Below, in pieces: positions 15,715 to 23,476 of a DNA stretch of 64,000 nt. This DNA is from JALYNX01 sp963780755. Its GTDB lineage: Bacteria > Actinomycetota > Acidimicrobiia > Spongiisociales > ZC4RG35. Made by a program: the position numbers and the translations under genes. Every line of letters begins with the position of its first letter. Within the stretch, counting starts at the first letter, position 1. Where the stretch lies: NCBI GenBank assembly GCA_963780755.1, contig CAWACX010000001.1, positions 62,001 through 126,000 of the forward strand, written 5' to 3'. Below the pieces are notes generated by a model. That model searched no databases, was not told the origin of the DNA, and saw only the letters and a program-made list of their open reading frames with translations.

Positions 15715-18018
15715 TCAGACTTCGAGGGCAGCGGCCAGCACCTCGTCCACGGTGTCGGCGATGTGGAACTGGAGATCCTCGCGGACCTTTTCCGGCACGT
15801 CGTCGAGGTCGGCCTCGTTGCGACGGGGAACCACTACCTCCTTGAGCCCGGCGCGATGGGCGGCGAGCACCTTCTGCTTGACCCCGCCGATCGGGAGCAC
15901 CTTGCCCTGGAGGGTGATCTCACCGGTCATGCCCACCGTGTCCTTGACCTTGCGCCCGGTGAGCAGTGAGACCAAGGCAGTGAGCATGGTCACGCCCGCC
16001 GAGGGGCCGTCCTTGGGGATGGCGCCGGCCGGCACGTGAACATGGAACCGCCTCTTCAGGGCCACGGAGTCGATTCCCAATTCCTCGGCGTGGGCCTCGA
16101 CGTAGGAGAGGGCGATCTGAGCCGATTCCTTCATCACGTCACCCAGCTGACCGGTGAGGGTGAGGCCGGGCTTCCCGTCCATCGCAGTGGCTTCGATGAA
16201 GAGGACGTCCCCGCCGGTGCCGGTGACCGCCAGACCGGTGGCCACTCCGGGCACATCAGTGCGGTCGGAAGCTTCGTCTTTCCACACCTTGGGCTTGCCC
16301 AGGTAGTCCTTGACCTCGGGCTCGTCGACGATGACCGCAGCGTTCTCCGACTCGGAGCGGCGGGCCACTTCGGTGGCCACCTTTCGGGCGAGCTTGCCCA
16401 ACTCCCGCTCCAAGTTCCTGACGCCCGCCTCCCGCGTGTAGCGATCGACAACTGCTGCCAGCGCATCTTCGGTCACTTCCAGCTCCTCGGGCTCGAGCCC
16501 GGCTCCCCTGAGCTGGCGGGGGAGCAAGTGGTCGCGGGCGATCTCCACCTTCTCGGCGTCGGTGTAGCCGTCGAGACGGATCACCTCGGTGCGGTCGAGT
16601 AGCGGGCCGGGGATGGTCTCCACCACGTTGGCGGTGGCGATGAACAACACATTGGAGAGGTCGAGGTCGACTTCGAGATAGTGGTCGCGGAAGGTGTGGT
16701 TCTGGGCCGGGTCGAGCACTTCGAGCAGCGCAGAGGACGGGTCGCCCCTCCAGTCGTTGCCCACCTTGTCCATCTCGTCGAGGAGGAAGACAGGGTTCAT
16801 CGTGCCGGCCTCGGTGAGGGCTCGGGCGATCCGCCCCGGTCGGGCGCCGACATAGGTGCGACGGTGCCCCCTGATCTCCGCCTCGTCGCGGACACCACCC
16901 AGGGCGACTCTGATGAACTTCCGTCCCAGGGCTCGGGCCACCGATTCGCCGAGAGATGTCTTACCCACCCCGGGCGGCCCGACGAGGAGGAGGATCGCGC
17001 CTGCGTTGCGCTCGCCTTCGTCGGTCAACCCGCGCTCGGCCCGCAGCTTGCGGACCGCCAGGTGCTCGACGATGCGCTCCTTGACGTCTTCGAGACCGGT
17101 GTGGTCGGCGTCGAGCACGGTCCACGCCTCCTCGAGGTCGAGCCGGTCTTCCGAGGTGACACCCCAGGGAAGGTCGAACATGGTGTCGAGCCAGGTCCGG
17201 ATCCAGGAGTGCTCCGGCGATTGCTCGCTCATCCGCTCCAGGCGGTCGATCTCTCGTTCGATGGACTCGGCCACCTTCTCGGGGAGCTCGCGCTCGGCGA
17301 GACGCGCCCGGTACTCGGCGGCGACGTTGCCCTCTTCCCCGAGCTCCTTGCGGATGGCGTCCATCTGCTGACGGAGCAGATACTCCTTCTGCCCTTTCTC
17401 GATCCGCTCCGCGGCGTCCTCACGGACCCTTCGCTTGAGCTCGAGATCGGCGAGCACTTCACGCATCCAATCCAACAAGAGCCCGATCCGCTGACGGATG
17501 TCGACAGCCTCGAGCAGCTCGACCTTTTGCTCCATGGAGAGGTCGGGGGAGTACACGGCGAGGTCGGCGAGCCGTGAGGGGTTGTCCATCGCCAGGAGGC
17601 GCTCGGCGACCCCGGCGAGACCACGGTTCTCGAGCACAGCGCCCACCACCGCCCGGTACTCGGCGATGAGCTCCTCGAGCTCGTCGTCCATGATGTCGGC
17701 CTCGGGGTAGGGCTCTGCATCGACCCAAAGCGCCCCGGTGTCGTCCACCGAGCCGGCTCCGACTCGGGCCCGGGCGACACCGGTCACCACCACGTTCTCT
17801 TCGTCGTCATCAGTCTGGATCTCGGCGATCGTGCCCACGGTCGCGTAACGGCCCTCGAGCCGGGGGACCAGGAGAAGGCGCGATCCACTCCGCGAGGAGG
17901 CGGCGAGGGCGGTCTTGCCCTCGTCGGTCTCGATGCGGACGGTGACCACCATGTGGGGGAAGACGACACCGTTGTGGAGAGGGAGGACGGGGAGGGTGAG
18001 CTGTGCGGTTTCAGGCAT
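15715..18018 (-). CDS. lon: ATP-dependent protease Lon
   Basis: A 767-aa Lon protease. The order is N-terminal substrate-binding domain, coiled linker, AAA+ domain with Walker A GPPGVGKTSLG and Walker B VFLLDEMDK, and the C-terminal protease domain with DGPSAGVTM (Ser673) and GGVKQK (Lys716) as the catalytic dyad. The start MPETAQLTLPVLPLHN is preferred, with AAAGGA before it; the frame extends 14 codons upstream without family similarity. Lon degrades misfolded and regulatory proteins in the cytoplasm. A candidate HspR site lies upstream, so heat-shock control is likely. Confidence 0.96.
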   Translation of the reverse strand: MPETAQLTLPVLPLHNGVVFPHMVVTVRIETDEGKTALAASSRSGSRLLLVPRLEGRYATVGTIAEIQTDDDEENVVVTGVARARVGAGSVDDTGALWVDAEPYPEADIMDDELEELIAEYRAVVGAVLENRGLAGVAERLLAMDNPSRLADLAVYSPDLSMEQKVELLEAVDIRQRIGLLLDWMREVLADLELKRRVREDAAERIEKGQKEYLLRQQMDAIRKELGEEGNVAAEYRARLAERELPEKVAESIEREIDRLERMSEQSPEHSWIRTWLDTMFDLPWGVTSEDRLDLEEAWTVLDADHTGLEDVKERIVEHLAVRKLRAERGLTDEGERNAGAILLLVGPPGVGKTSLGESVARALGRKFIRVALGGVRDEAEIRGHRRTYVGARPGRIARALTEAGTMNPVFLLDEMDKVGNDWRGDPSSALLEVLDPAQNHTFRDHYLEVDLDLSNVLFIATANVVETIPGPLLDRTEVIRLDGYTDAEKVEIARDHLLPRQLRGAGLEPEELEVTEDALAAVVDRYTREAGVRNLERELGKLARKVATEVARRSESENAAVIVDEPEVKDYLGKPKVWKDEASDRTDVPGVATGLAVTGTGGDVLFIEATAMDGKPGLTLTGQLGDVMKESAQIALSYVEAHAEELGIDSVALKRRFHVHVPAGAIPKDGPSAGVTMLTALVSLLTGRKVKDTVGMTGEITLQGKVLPIGGVKQKVLAAHRAGLKEVVVPRRNEADLDDVPEKVREDLQFHIADTVDEVLAAALEV

Positions 18019-18089
18019 CTGAGCCGGGTTCCTTTGAAATAGCAGGCGAAACCCGGACAACCTCCCCTCAGCGGCGGCTATTCCCGATA

Positions 18090-18106
18090 TGAGTGAGTGC
18101 GACTCA
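18090..18106. promoter_or_regulatory. HAIR-like (HspR) site upstream of lon
   Basis: TGAGT-GAGTGCG-ACTCA reproduces the core of the HAIR element (CTTGAGT-N7-ACTCAAG) recognised by HspR; the outer two bases of each arm differ. It lies about 70-90 bp before the lon ATG. HspR control of lon is known in Streptomyces, which supports this reading, but the shortened arms leave room for chance. Confidence 0.5.
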
Positions 18107-18110
18107 GGTT

Positions 18111-18485
18111 TTAGGAGTCGTTCGACGTGCCGTTGATCCGGTCGAGCAGCGCCTGATCGACCAGGGGTTGATAGTCAGGATGGCGGCGAACCCATGCGGA
18201 AATAAAGGGGCATAAGGGGACGATCATCCCGCCCTTCGCCTTGACATCATCGAGGGCGAATCGGGCCAACGCCGTGGCCACCCCTTGACCTTCATAGGCA
18301 TCGTCCACCTCGGTGTGCACGAAGATATGGCGGTCACCTCTGATGTGATAGACGGCGTGCCCGACCGACTTCCCATCGATTTCGACCACATATCGGTGGC
18401 GCTCGGGGTCGTCGTGGATGTCGAGTTGAAGCGCTGTATTGGTTGTCTGCGGTTCGGTGATGTGCTGGCTCCTACCTCCGCGCAA
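18111..18485 (-). CDS. YjdJ-type small GNAT N-acetyltransferase
   Basis: A 124-aa acetyltransferase of the short COG2388 type. It has HRYVVEIDGKSVGHAVYHIRG, then HTEVDDAYEGQGVATALARFAL with the acetyl-CoA loop, and CPFISAWVRRHPDYQPLV at the end, the typical signature of this family. The substrate is not known for the family. It lies upstream of lon in the same direction (93 bp to the lon start) and is divergent from the SRPBCC gene. Confidence 0.85.
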   Translation of the reverse strand: MRGGRSQHITEPQTTNTALQLDIHDDPERHRYVVEIDGKSVGHAVYHIRGDRHIFVHTEVDDAYEGQGVATALARFALDDVKAKGGMIVPLCPFISAWVRRHPDYQPLVDQALLDRINGTSNDS

Positions 18486-18520
18486 CCATAGATACGATCC
18501 CCGGCCAAGGAGGTGTCGAC

Positions 18521-18982
18521 ATGGCGACCGCGATGCGACCGATCACCGTGTCGGCCCTGATCTCCGTCGATCCGGACGAGCTGTTCGAATTCGTCTCGGA
18601 CACCAGGAAGGACCCTTTGTGGTGCCCGAACGTCGAGACCGTCGACCAGCTGGCCGGGGAAGGTGTCGAGGTCGGGGCGCGCTTTCGCTTCCATCAGCAC
18701 CTCGATCGGCCCCGCCAGGAGCGAATGCAGTTCGACGTCGACCTCGAGGTCATCGATCTCGAGGAGCGCTCGATCACCTGGAAAGCAAGGGACCGGTTCC
18801 AGGAGCGGATCATCGACCTCACCGTCGAGCCTCACCTGACGGGGTCGAAGATCACCCAGGTCACGACCGCGACCTTTCTCCGCCCTCCTGGTTTGGCCCG
18901 ATGGGTGTACCCGACCCTGGCGCGGCGGATCTTTCGTGACCAGTTCGAAAGGTTGGCCAGGCATTTCGCAGATGAGCCCTGA
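18521..18982 (+). CDS. SRPBCC (START-like / polyketide cyclase) family protein
   Basis: A 153-aa helix-grip protein. It begins MATAMRPITVSALI and has the family opening VDPDELFEFVSDTRKDPLWCPNV; the C-terminal helix is LARRIFRDQFERLARHF. Such proteins bind hydrophobic ligands or act as small cyclases or aromatases; none of the neighbours identifies a ligand. A good ribosome site (AAGGAGG) precedes the ATG. The end overlaps the next gene by 11 bp, so the two are probably translated together. Confidence 0.8.
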   Translation: MATAMRPITVSALISVDPDELFEFVSDTRKDPLWCPNVETVDQLAGEGVEVGARFRFHQHLDRPRQERMQFDVDLEVIDLEERSITWKARDRFQERIIDLTVEPHLTGSKITQVTTATFLRPPGLARWVYPTLARRIFRDQFERLARHFADEP

Positions 18983-19175
18983 GGATCAGCACGAAACCCT
19001 GCCCGAGCGCCTGATTCGGGAAGCGATCGAGGCCGGAGAGTTCGACGACCTCCCCGGCGTGGGCAAGCCCTTGCCCGGCGCAGGCACCGCCGATGACGAG
19101 CTCTGGTGGGTGCGGGAATGGCTGATGCGAAACCGCGATGGGGAGCATTCCCCACCGGCTCCGCGTATCGACTGA
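18972..19175 (+). CDS. DUF1992 (DnaJ-homologue C28-like) protein, 67 aa
   Basis: A short protein carrying the DUF1992 core: LIREAIEAGEFDDLPGVGKP followed by LPGAG, DDELWWVREWLMRN. The motif is found alone in bacteria and attached to J-domains in eukaryotes; its biochemical role is unknown. The start MSPEDQH lies inside the end of the SRPBCC gene (11-bp overlap), which favours coupling. Confidence 0.8.
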   Translation: MSPEDQHETLPERLIREAIEAGEFDDLPGVGKPLPGAGTADDELWWVREWLMRNRDGEHSPPAPRID

Positions 19176-19208
19176 CATCGACCCTGCTCTTCACAGCAGG
19201 ACAAATCG

Positions 19209-19709
19209 ATGACTTACAAAGACCTCTCCCGTGTGATCGGCACCCTCGTGTTCAGCGTCACTGTCACCGTGGCCCTGCTCGCGAGTGCCCGGATCGAGCC
19301 TCCTCGCCTTGGCGCCCCTGGAATATGGCTCTGGCTGCTGACCGGGCTCCAGGTCCTCTCACTATGGGCGGCGGGCCGGCGCCGCTGGTGGGGATGGGGT
19401 CTGGGAGCATCGTTGCAACCGCCGTGGATCGCATACGCCATCCTGACCGGACAGGCCGGGTTCATTCCCGGATGCGTGGTCTCGGCCGTGGTCCAGGCCG
19501 TCAGCTTTCTTCGCAACCGAGCCGAGACTCGTGAAATCGGGGGGAATTACAAGCACCAACGATTGGCTGGAAGTCGCGCACATCGAAACCGGCCACAATC
19601 ACAGTCGACACATGGAACTTGGAGTCACCACATTCGCCGAGACGTACCCGGACCCTCGCAGCGGAGAGCTGCTCACTCATGGCGACCGGTTGCGACAAGT
19701 CCTGGATGA
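19209..19709 (+). CDS. Small membrane protein; C-terminal third doubtful
   Basis: The first 105 residues look real: MTYKDLSR, then hydrophobic segments near 10-27, 38-55, 63-85 and 86-100. The last 60 residues are basic and low in hydrophobicity, and overlap the start of the following monooxygenase gene by about 98 bp, which is unusual. A frame error near the six-G run at about 19540 could have removed the true stop. The function of the membrane part is unknown. Confidence 0.55.
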   Translation: MTYKDLSRVIGTLVFSVTVTVALLASARIEPPRLGAPGIWLWLLTGLQVLSLWAAGRRRWWGWGLGASLQPPWIAYAILTGQAGFIPGCVVSAVVQAVSFLRNRAETREIGGNYKHQRLAGSRAHRNRPQSQSTHGTWSHHIRRDVPGPSQRRAAHSWRPVATSPG

Positions 19710-20637
19710 GATAGTCCTCGCCGAGGAGGTGGGCCTCGAGGTCTATGGAGTGGGTGAACATCATCGTCCCGACTTCGCCGCCTCTGCCCCAGCAGTGGTC
19801 CTCGCCGCGGCTGCCGGAAGGACGTCGCGCATCCGCCTCAGCCCGGCAGTCATCATTTTGAGCTCCGCCGACCCGGTGCGAACGTTCCAGGACTTCGCCA
19901 CTCTCGACCTGGTCTCTTCGGGTCGCGCCGAGCTGCTCGTCGGTCGAGGCTCGTTCATAGAGTCCTTCCCGCTCTTCGGCTTTTCCCTCTCTGATTACGA
20001 CGAGCTTTTCAGCGAGAAGCTCGACCTCCTGTTGGCGATCAGGGACAACGAGAAGATCTCCTGGTCGGGGAAATTCCGATCGCCGCTGAACGACCAGGCG
20101 ATCTACCCCCGCCCTGACCAGGATCCGCTCCCGGTCTGGGTCGGTGTCGGGGGTACGCCCGAGTCGATAATCAGGGCCGCAACGAGGGGGTTACCAGTCG
20201 CCCTCGCCATCATCGGCGGGAACCCGGACCGGTTCGCCTTCTTCGCCGACCTCCATCGCACGACCCTGGTCGAGTCCGGATTCGATCCCGAGCAGGTGCC
20301 ACTGGCGGTCCATGCCCACGGCTACATCTCCGACGACCCCGATAAGGCCGCCGACGAGTACTTCCCGTCGTATGCGGTGGCGATGAACAAGATCGGGAGG
20401 GAGCGGGGTTGGGGCCCGATGACCCGCGAGCAGTTCGACATGATGCGTGGCCCCGACGGCTCACTGGTATTCGGAGACGTCAAAGCCGTGGCCACCAAGA
20501 TCAAGCGCATGCGTGAGGTTCTCGGCATCCAGCGCTTCATGCTTCACATCAGCGTGGGGACGCTTCCACACGGTCAGGTGCTGAGGACGATCGAGCTGCT
20601 GGGAACGAAAGTCGCGCCGCTGGTGAACGGCGACTAG
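19612..20637 (+). CDS. LLM-class flavin-dependent oxidoreductase (luciferase-like)
   Basis: A 341-aa bacterial-luciferase-like TIM barrel, starting at MELGVTTFAETYPD. It shows GVGEHHRPDFAASAP near the N-terminus, SPAVIILSSADPVRTFQDFATLDLVSSGRAELLVGRGSF and WVGVGGTPES, standard for the FMN-dependent monooxygenase branch (FMNH2 supplied by a separate reductase). The extra 27 codons upstream lack family character. Substrates of this group range from alkanes and sulfonates to natural products, and none is indicated here. Confidence 0.9.
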   Translation: MELGVTTFAETYPDPRSGELLTHGDRLRQVLDEIVLAEEVGLEVYGVGEHHRPDFAASAPAVVLAAAAGRTSRIRLSPAVIILSSADPVRTFQDFATLDLVSSGRAELLVGRGSFIESFPLFGFSLSDYDELFSEKLDLLLAIRDNEKISWSGKFRSPLNDQAIYPRPDQDPLPVWVGVGGTPESIIRAATRGLPVALAIIGGNPDRFAFFADLHRTTLVESGFDPEQVPLAVHAHGYISDDPDKAADEYFPSYAVAMNKIGRERGWGPMTREQFDMMRGPDGSLVFGDVKAVATKIKRMREVLGIQRFMLHISVGTLPHGQVLRTIELLGTKVAPLVNGD

Positions 20638-20676
20638 CCGCAGCGATCCCATTCTCACATCGGTTAATTTCGTCCG

Positions 20677-21915
20677 GTGACCGGACCGCTCGCATTCAGA
20701 AGGTGGTGGCACCCGCCGGCCCGTTTCGAGGACCGACCCGAGGATCGCCGGGTCACGTTCCTCGAGCTGTTCTTCGATCTGGTCTTCGTCGTCCTCGTTT
20801 CAGAGCTCGCCCATCGCCTCGCCGAGAACCCTTCGTGGTCGGGCGTCGGATGGTTCGCCTTCCTCTTCTACGTCGTCTGGTCCTCGTGGCTGAACGGAAC
20901 TCTCTATTACGACCTTCACGGCACCAACGACGTGAGCGTCCGTGTCTTCACATTCCTCCAAATGCTGACCGTGGCGGTGATGGCCGTCTTCGCCGGATCG
21001 GTGCCCGGGTCGGGATCGGCGGGATTCGCCCTCGCTCACGCAGTCAACCTCGTGCTCCTCGCCACCATCTGGTTCCGCACCGGAGTCCATGATCCATCCC
21101 ACCGACGGGCGTCCAACCCCTACTCGGCGGCATACCTGGTCTCGGCGTTGCTGTTCGCGAGCAGCGCCCTCGTGTCCGAGCCCGGTCGCTACTGGATGTG
21201 GGCACTGGCCTTGCTCGTCGAGATCACGGGCCAGGTGATCGCCTTCGGGCGTTGGGAGCCACCGGAAAGCCAGGAAGGGGATGCCGTGATCGCAGTGACC
21301 CCTTCGCTGATCGAGCGCATGGGACTGTTCGTGATCATCGTCCTCGGTGAGGTCATTGTCGGCGCGATCGTGGGGATGGCCGACCTCGACCCGCTACAGG
21401 TAGATGGGGTCGTGATCGGCCTTCTCGGTGTGGTGGTTGCGATCGGGCTTTGGTGGATCTATTTCGACCTGATCTCGAGTCAGGTCCCAGTCTCCCGATT
21501 TACACAAGTCTGGCTCAATCTCCACTTCCCCCTGGTGGTGGCGATCGCCGCCGGGGGCGCCGGAGTGGTCAACACCGTTGAGCACAGCGACGAGCCATTG
21601 TCGAGCTCTGTTCGCTGGCTGTTGGTCGGTTCACTGGCGGCAGCGATGCTCTCGCTCGCAGCCCTGGTGCGCACCCTGGAGATCCGATCGCTGAGCCCGG
21701 AGATCTACCGACGAGTCGAGCCGGTCCTGTTGCTCAACGCCGGGCTGATGCTCGCCGTCGGGCTCACCAACTGGCAGGCAAAAGGGACGCTCCTGGTGAT
21801 GGTCGTGCTGCTTCTGGCGCCGATCGGCTTGGGGATCGTGGTCTGGCTCCGGCACAACGACCCCGACGAGATCGGGCTGGGAGCTGGCGCGGACAATCAG
21901 CCTCCGTCGGGTTGA
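20677..21915 (+). CDS. Low-temperature-requirement A (LtrA) family membrane protein
   Basis: A 412-aa polytopic membrane protein starting at GTG. The hallmark is RRVTFLELFFDLVFVVLVSELAHRL, followed by about ten to twelve hydrophobic helices, and GLFVIIVLGEVIVGAIVG in the middle. LtrA was named from a Listeria cold-growth mutant; its transport or enzymatic function is unknown. The C-terminus overlaps the convergent NTF2-like gene by 19 bp. Confidence 0.88.
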   Translation: MTGPLAFRRWWHPPARFEDRPEDRRVTFLELFFDLVFVVLVSELAHRLAENPSWSGVGWFAFLFYVVWSSWLNGTLYYDLHGTNDVSVRVFTFLQMLTVAVMAVFAGSVPGSGSAGFALAHAVNLVLLATIWFRTGVHDPSHRRASNPYSAAYLVSALLFASSALVSEPGRYWMWALALLVEITGQVIAFGRWEPPESQEGDAVIAVTPSLIERMGLFVIIVLGEVIVGAIVGMADLDPLQVDGVVIGLLGVVVAIGLWWIYFDLISSQVPVSRFTQVWLNLHFPLVVAIAAGGAGVVNTVEHSDEPLSSSVRWLLVGSLAAAMLSLAALVRTLEIRSLSPEIYRRVEPVLLLNAGLMLAVGLTNWQAKGTLLVMVVLLLAPIGLGIVVWLRHNDPDEIGLGAGADNQPPSG

Positions 21916-22283
21916 CGCACGAAGAACTCGGTGAACTCCGAGCACTTCCCATCGGCGTCGAACTTCATCAGGAAGCAGTTGTGATACATGCGCTCCGGCT
22001 CGTCTTCTGTCGCCAGGTATCGGCTGGTCCCCACAGCGACTCCGAGGTCCCCGTCGACAGCCCAGGCTTCATAGACAGCCTCCCAGCTGTCCGGGTCGTC
22101 GGCTAACTCCAGCCAGGCTGCGACGATTTGATCCCGGCCGTTGGCAATTTCCTCGTCCTTGTCGTAGGGGTGAAAGCGATACATAGCGTCCTCGGTGAAC
22201 AGAGACTCGATAGGCCCCGGCGAGTTGGTCCGCCACGCCTCGATATACCTGTCGAGCCAGGTCTGGAGATCGGACTTGGTCAT
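21897..22283 (-). CDS. SnoaL-like / NTF2-fold protein
   Basis: A 128-aa NTF2-like fold beginning MTKSDLQTWLDRYIEAW, with SLFTEDAMYRFHPY and a C-terminal CSEFTEFFVRQP strand. These folds serve as isomerases, lyases or ligand-binding proteins; no catalytic set can be assigned by eye. The upstream 17 codons in frame are ignored because this ATG gives the family start. It lies 19 bp downstream of the ammonia-lyase gene in the same direction and may be its operon partner. Confidence 0.75.
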   Translation of the reverse strand: MTKSDLQTWLDRYIEAWRTNSPGPIESLFTEDAMYRFHPYDKDEEIANGRDQIVAAWLELADDPDSWEAVYEAWAVDGDLGVAVGTSRYLATEDEPERMYHNCFLMKFDADGKCSEFTEFFVRQPDGG

Positions 22284-22302
22284 GGGTGGATCGTAGGCCG
22301 GT

Positions 22303-23397
22303 TCAAACCGGTGCCTCCGGGCCTTCAGTGACAAAACAGAGGACCCGGCTCAGCGAATCCAATTCGATCTCGCTTCGCGCCGAACCGGCGTGTTGCACGG
22401 CGCTGAGCCCGGCTGCACCTGAGGGAGTGGTTTCGATCCCATGGTCCCCGAGCAGTCGGGTAGTAACCGCAGCCTCCTCGTCGCTGATGGTCATGAAGAA
22501 GTCGGAGTCCTGGGCCAACGCGGCGAGTGCCAAGATCGATGGCTCCTTGGCGTCGAGCCGGCCCATGTTCGAGGCGGGGCCGTCGCTGCGCACTGCCATG
22601 CCTTCACGAATGCTCGCCATGAGGCAGGCTGCGCGATCCGTTTCGACTATCACGATGACCGGCTGGTCCCCCCAGCGGTGTCGGGCGTAGGCGGCGATCG
22701 AGGCTGCCATCCCGCCCACGCCTGCCTGAAGGAAGATGTGGGTCGGAGCCTCGCCGACGGCCTCTATCTGGTCGGCCGCTTCAGCTCCCATCACCAGATA
22801 GCCCTCCATCACCTGGAGCGGGATTTCGGTGTACTCGGGCCACGAGGAGTCGGTGAGCAGCGACCAGCCCCTGTCCTCTGCAAGCCGGACCGCCTCCACC
22901 ATGCTCTCGTCGTAATCAGAGCCGGCGCGGACCACCTGGGCGCCGAATCCCCGAAGTCGGGTGGCGAACGCCTCAGGCACCCCCTCGGCGAGCACGACGA
23001 CCGCGGCGGCACCGAAAACCCTGGATCCGGCTGCGACCGACATCCCGTGGTTGCCGGAGCTGGCGGTGACATAGGTCACGCCATCGAGCAAGGCGTTGAC
23101 GTCCTCGGGCCAGGCATCCCCGCGATTCAACCGCTGTCGGGCCTGGTCGGCGATCACATAGGCCGCACCGAGCGCCTTGAAGCTTCCCAATCCCAGCCGT
23201 TGCGACTCGTCCTTCACCCAGAGCCGATCGACCCCGATGGCCTCGGCGAGGGGCTGCGAGTCGACCAGTGGCGTCTCGCCCGTCTTCGGGCACCAGCGGA
23301 GCAGTTCGAACACCGGGGCTGGATCGACTCGAGGCATCGGCAAGTCCAAGTCGGGCAGCCCCGACGACCGCCAGGGATTCGCCAGGACAGTGGGCAT
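22303..23397 (-). CDS. Diaminopropionate ammonia-lyase-like PLP enzyme (threonine synthase/dehydratase fold type II)
   Basis: A 364-aa fold-type II PLP enzyme. K74 in GLGSFKALGAAY is the Schiff-base lysine, TASSGNHG binds the cofactor phosphate side, and LQAGVGGMAA is the glycine loop. The sequence around the lysine and the length resemble diaminopropionate ammonia-lyase more than threonine dehydratase. The expected reaction is removal of ammonia from a 2,3-diamino acid or a related amino acid to give pyruvate or another oxoacid. It is followed by the NTF2-like gene in the same direction and is divergent from a cyclase gene. Confidence 0.8.
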   Translation of the reverse strand: MPTVLANPWRSSGLPDLDLPMPRVDPAPVFELLRWCPKTGETPLVDSQPLAEAIGVDRLWVKDESQRLGLGSFKALGAAYVIADQARQRLNRGDAWPEDVNALLDGVTYVTASSGNHGMSVAAGSRVFGAAAVVVLAEGVPEAFATRLRGFGAQVVRAGSDYDESMVEAVRLAEDRGWSLLTDSSWPEYTEIPLQVMEGYLVMGAEAADQIEAVGEAPTHIFLQAGVGGMAASIAAYARHRWGDQPVIVIVETDRAACLMASIREGMAVRSDGPASNMGRLDAKEPSILALAALAQDSDFFMTISDEEAAVTTRLLGDHGIETTPSGAAGLSAVQHAGSARSEIELDSLSRVLCFVTEGPEAPV

Positions 23398-23476
23398 ATG
23401 CGGAACCTAACGGCTCAGGCGCGCCCCGCGGCTGTCGCCAATAGAATCGTTCCTCTATCCAGATCGAGGTGATTCT

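Noticed and set aside
19531..19611. 27-codon N-terminal extension of the LLM monooxygenase
   Set aside because: Family N-termini begin at MELGVTTF; the extension overlaps the previous gene and has no conserved features.
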